Of a DNA stretch of 6,743 nt, positions 6,105-6,743 are shown in pieces (within the stretch, counting starts at the first letter, position 1; the number at the start of each line of letters is the position of its first letter). The translations under genes and the position numbers were made by a program. The DNA comes from Solirubrobacteraceae bacterium (GTDB lineage Bacteria; Actinomycetota; Thermoleophilia; Solirubrobacterales; Solirubrobacteraceae), in NCBI GenBank assembly GCA_030149625.1, contig JASLHP010000073.1, forward strand, positions 1-6,743, given 5' to 3'. The notes under the pieces are model-generated. The model worked only from the letters and a program-made list of their open reading frames with translations. It was not told where the DNA came from and made no database searches.

Positions 6105-6127
6105 GCCGCTTGGGTTCTTCCCGCGGC
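6105..6127 (+). other. Leader hairpin upstream of the S53 peptidase gene
   Basis: GCCGC (6105-6109) pairs with GCGGC (6123-6127), and GGG (6112-6114) pairs with CCC (6120-6122). This gives 5+3 base pairs separated by a two-T bulge, with a TTCTT loop. It lies in the predicted 5' leader, ending 15 nt before the Shine-Dalgarno. No U-tract follows, so it is unlikely to be an intrinsic terminator. It overlaps the competing palindrome AGCGGCCGCT (6101-6110). Confidence 0.35.
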
Positions 6128-6142
6128 ACAACTGACACGACC

Positions 6143-6152
6143 AAGGGAGAGG
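6143..6152 (+). promoter_or_regulatory. Shine-Dalgarno of the S53 peptidase gene
   Basis: AAGGGAGAGG lies 3 nt before ATG 6156 at its 3' edge, with the GGGAG core 6 nt away. It fixes the start of a reading frame that immediately encodes a signal peptide. Confidence 0.75.
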
Positions 6153-6155
6153 TTC

Positions 6156-6743
6156 ATGGGAAGTCGTCTCGGAGGCCGTCGTACCGGTGTGCAAGCGGCG
6201 CTGCTTGCCCTCGCGCTGCTGCTGCTCGGCAGCACGAGCGCGAGAGCGGAAGAAATCAAGCCGGTGTGTCCGGCCGCGACCGGACGGACGATGCAGTGCA
6301 TGTCGTTCACGGTCACGAGTGCCGCACACGCCGAAGGCAGCGGGGAACATGGCGGCCTGAGCCCGGAAGACCTGATCAACGCTTACAAGCTGCCGACGGA
6401 ATCCGGCCTGGGCGCGGGCAACACAGTCGCGATCGTGGACGCCTACAACGACCCGAACGCCGAAGCTGACCTGCGCAAATATCGAGAAAGGTACGACATC
6501 GCGTCATGCACGGAAGCCAACGGGTGCTTCCGCAAGCTGAACCAGAAAGGGGAAGCCGGCAACTACCCCGTGAGCAACGCTGGCTGGTCCGGCGAGATCT
6601 CGCTCGACCTGGACATGGTCTCAGCGGTCTGCCCGGCATGTCACATTCACCTGATCGAGGCGACGAGCGCCTCGAATAGCAACCTCGAGGCGGCGGAGGA
6701 CGAGGCGGCGGCCGAAGCAACCGTCATCAGCGATAGCTGGGGC
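6156..6743 (+). CDS. Secreted S53 (sedolisin/kumamolisin-like) serine peptidase, 3' end outside window
   Basis: The first 196 residues are visible and the frame is open to the window end. A signal peptide is clear: arginines at 4, 8 and 9, a hydrophobic core at about 12-25 (ALLALALLLLG), and a likely cleavage after ARA (residue 31). There is no lipobox cysteine. From about residue 68 the sequence matches the start of a mature S53 catalytic domain: LINAYKLP, then GAGNTVAIVDAYNDPNAEADL. GWSGEISLDLDM supplies the expected E147 and D151 of the Glu-Asp-Ser triad; the serine (usually in a GTS context) and the calcium site lie beyond the window. Cysteines at 118/124 and 159/162 could form disulfides of an exported protein. 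Only about 36 residues separate signal peptide and catalytic domain, whereas classical sedolisins carry a propeptide of well over 150 residues. Glu codons are mostly GAA (11 of 16), unlike the signalling genes. It appears to have its own promoter. Family assignment is strong; activity is unproven. Confidence 0.88.
   Translation, partial: MGSRLGGRRTGVQAALLALALLLLGSTSARAEEIKPVCPAATGRTMQCMSFTVTSAAHAEGSGEHGGLSPEDLINAYKLPTESGLGAGNTVAIVDAYNDPNAEADLRKYRERYDIASCTEANGCFRKLNQKGEAGNYPVSNAGWSGEISLDLDMVSAVCPACHIHLIEATSASNSNLEAAEDEAAAEATVISDSWG

Noticed and set aside
6031..6135. A 34-codon plus-strand mini-ORF starting GTG in the peptidase leader region
   Set aside because: Its start falls at the candidate -10 region before the predicted transcript start, GGAAG directly abuts the GTG with no spacing, and the peptide is compositionally unremarkable.

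Overview
The window is very G+C-rich DNA with strong G/C preference at third codon positions and densely packed signalling genes. The gene content fits a high-GC actinobacterium, perhaps near Solirubrobacterales/Conexibacter: a MEDS-HATPase protein of the anti-sigma RsbA type, a receiver-PP2C phosphatase, a Cph1-like histidine kinase with an Rcp1-like receiver, and a SigB-type promoter. The taxonomic placement is inference from style and gene content, not from a marker gene.

Layout. (1) 51-1640 (+): a membrane-anchored EAL-domain c-di-GMP phosphodiesterase with no GGDEF domain. Its 3' end runs 153 bp into the convergent neighbour. (2) 1488-2519 (-): a MEDS sensory domain fused to an RsbW-type ATPase/kinase domain, with a strong Shine-Dalgarno and, upstream, a close match to a general-stress sigma (SigB/SigF) promoter. 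(3) 2626-5917 (+), divergent from it: a three-gene operon with 4-nt overlaps at both junctions, consisting of a receiver-PP2C (RsbU/SpoIIE-type) phosphatase, a CHASE3-HAMP-HisKA-HATPase sensor kinase, and a single-domain Rcp1-like response regulator. (4) 5918-6155: an intergenic region with a candidate promoter, two AACGTT palindromes bracketing it and a leader hairpin. (5) 6156 to the window end (+): the N-terminal part of a secreted S53 (sedolisin) peptidase that appears to lack the usual propeptide.

How it may work. The kinase should sense an extracytoplasmic or membrane cue through CHASE3 and phosphorylate one or both co-encoded receivers. One receiver would control a PP2C phosphatase of the class that dephosphorylates STAS anti-anti-sigma factors. 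The divergent MEDS-HATPase protein is of the class that phosphorylates those STAS proteins and/or binds the sigma factor. Its own promoter looks SigB-like, so the locus resembles a partner-switching stress module with a feedback loop. No STAS or sigma gene is present in the window, so the circuit is incomplete here. The EAL protein adds a possible c-di-GMP branch. The S53 peptidase looks like a separate transcription unit with different codon preferences.
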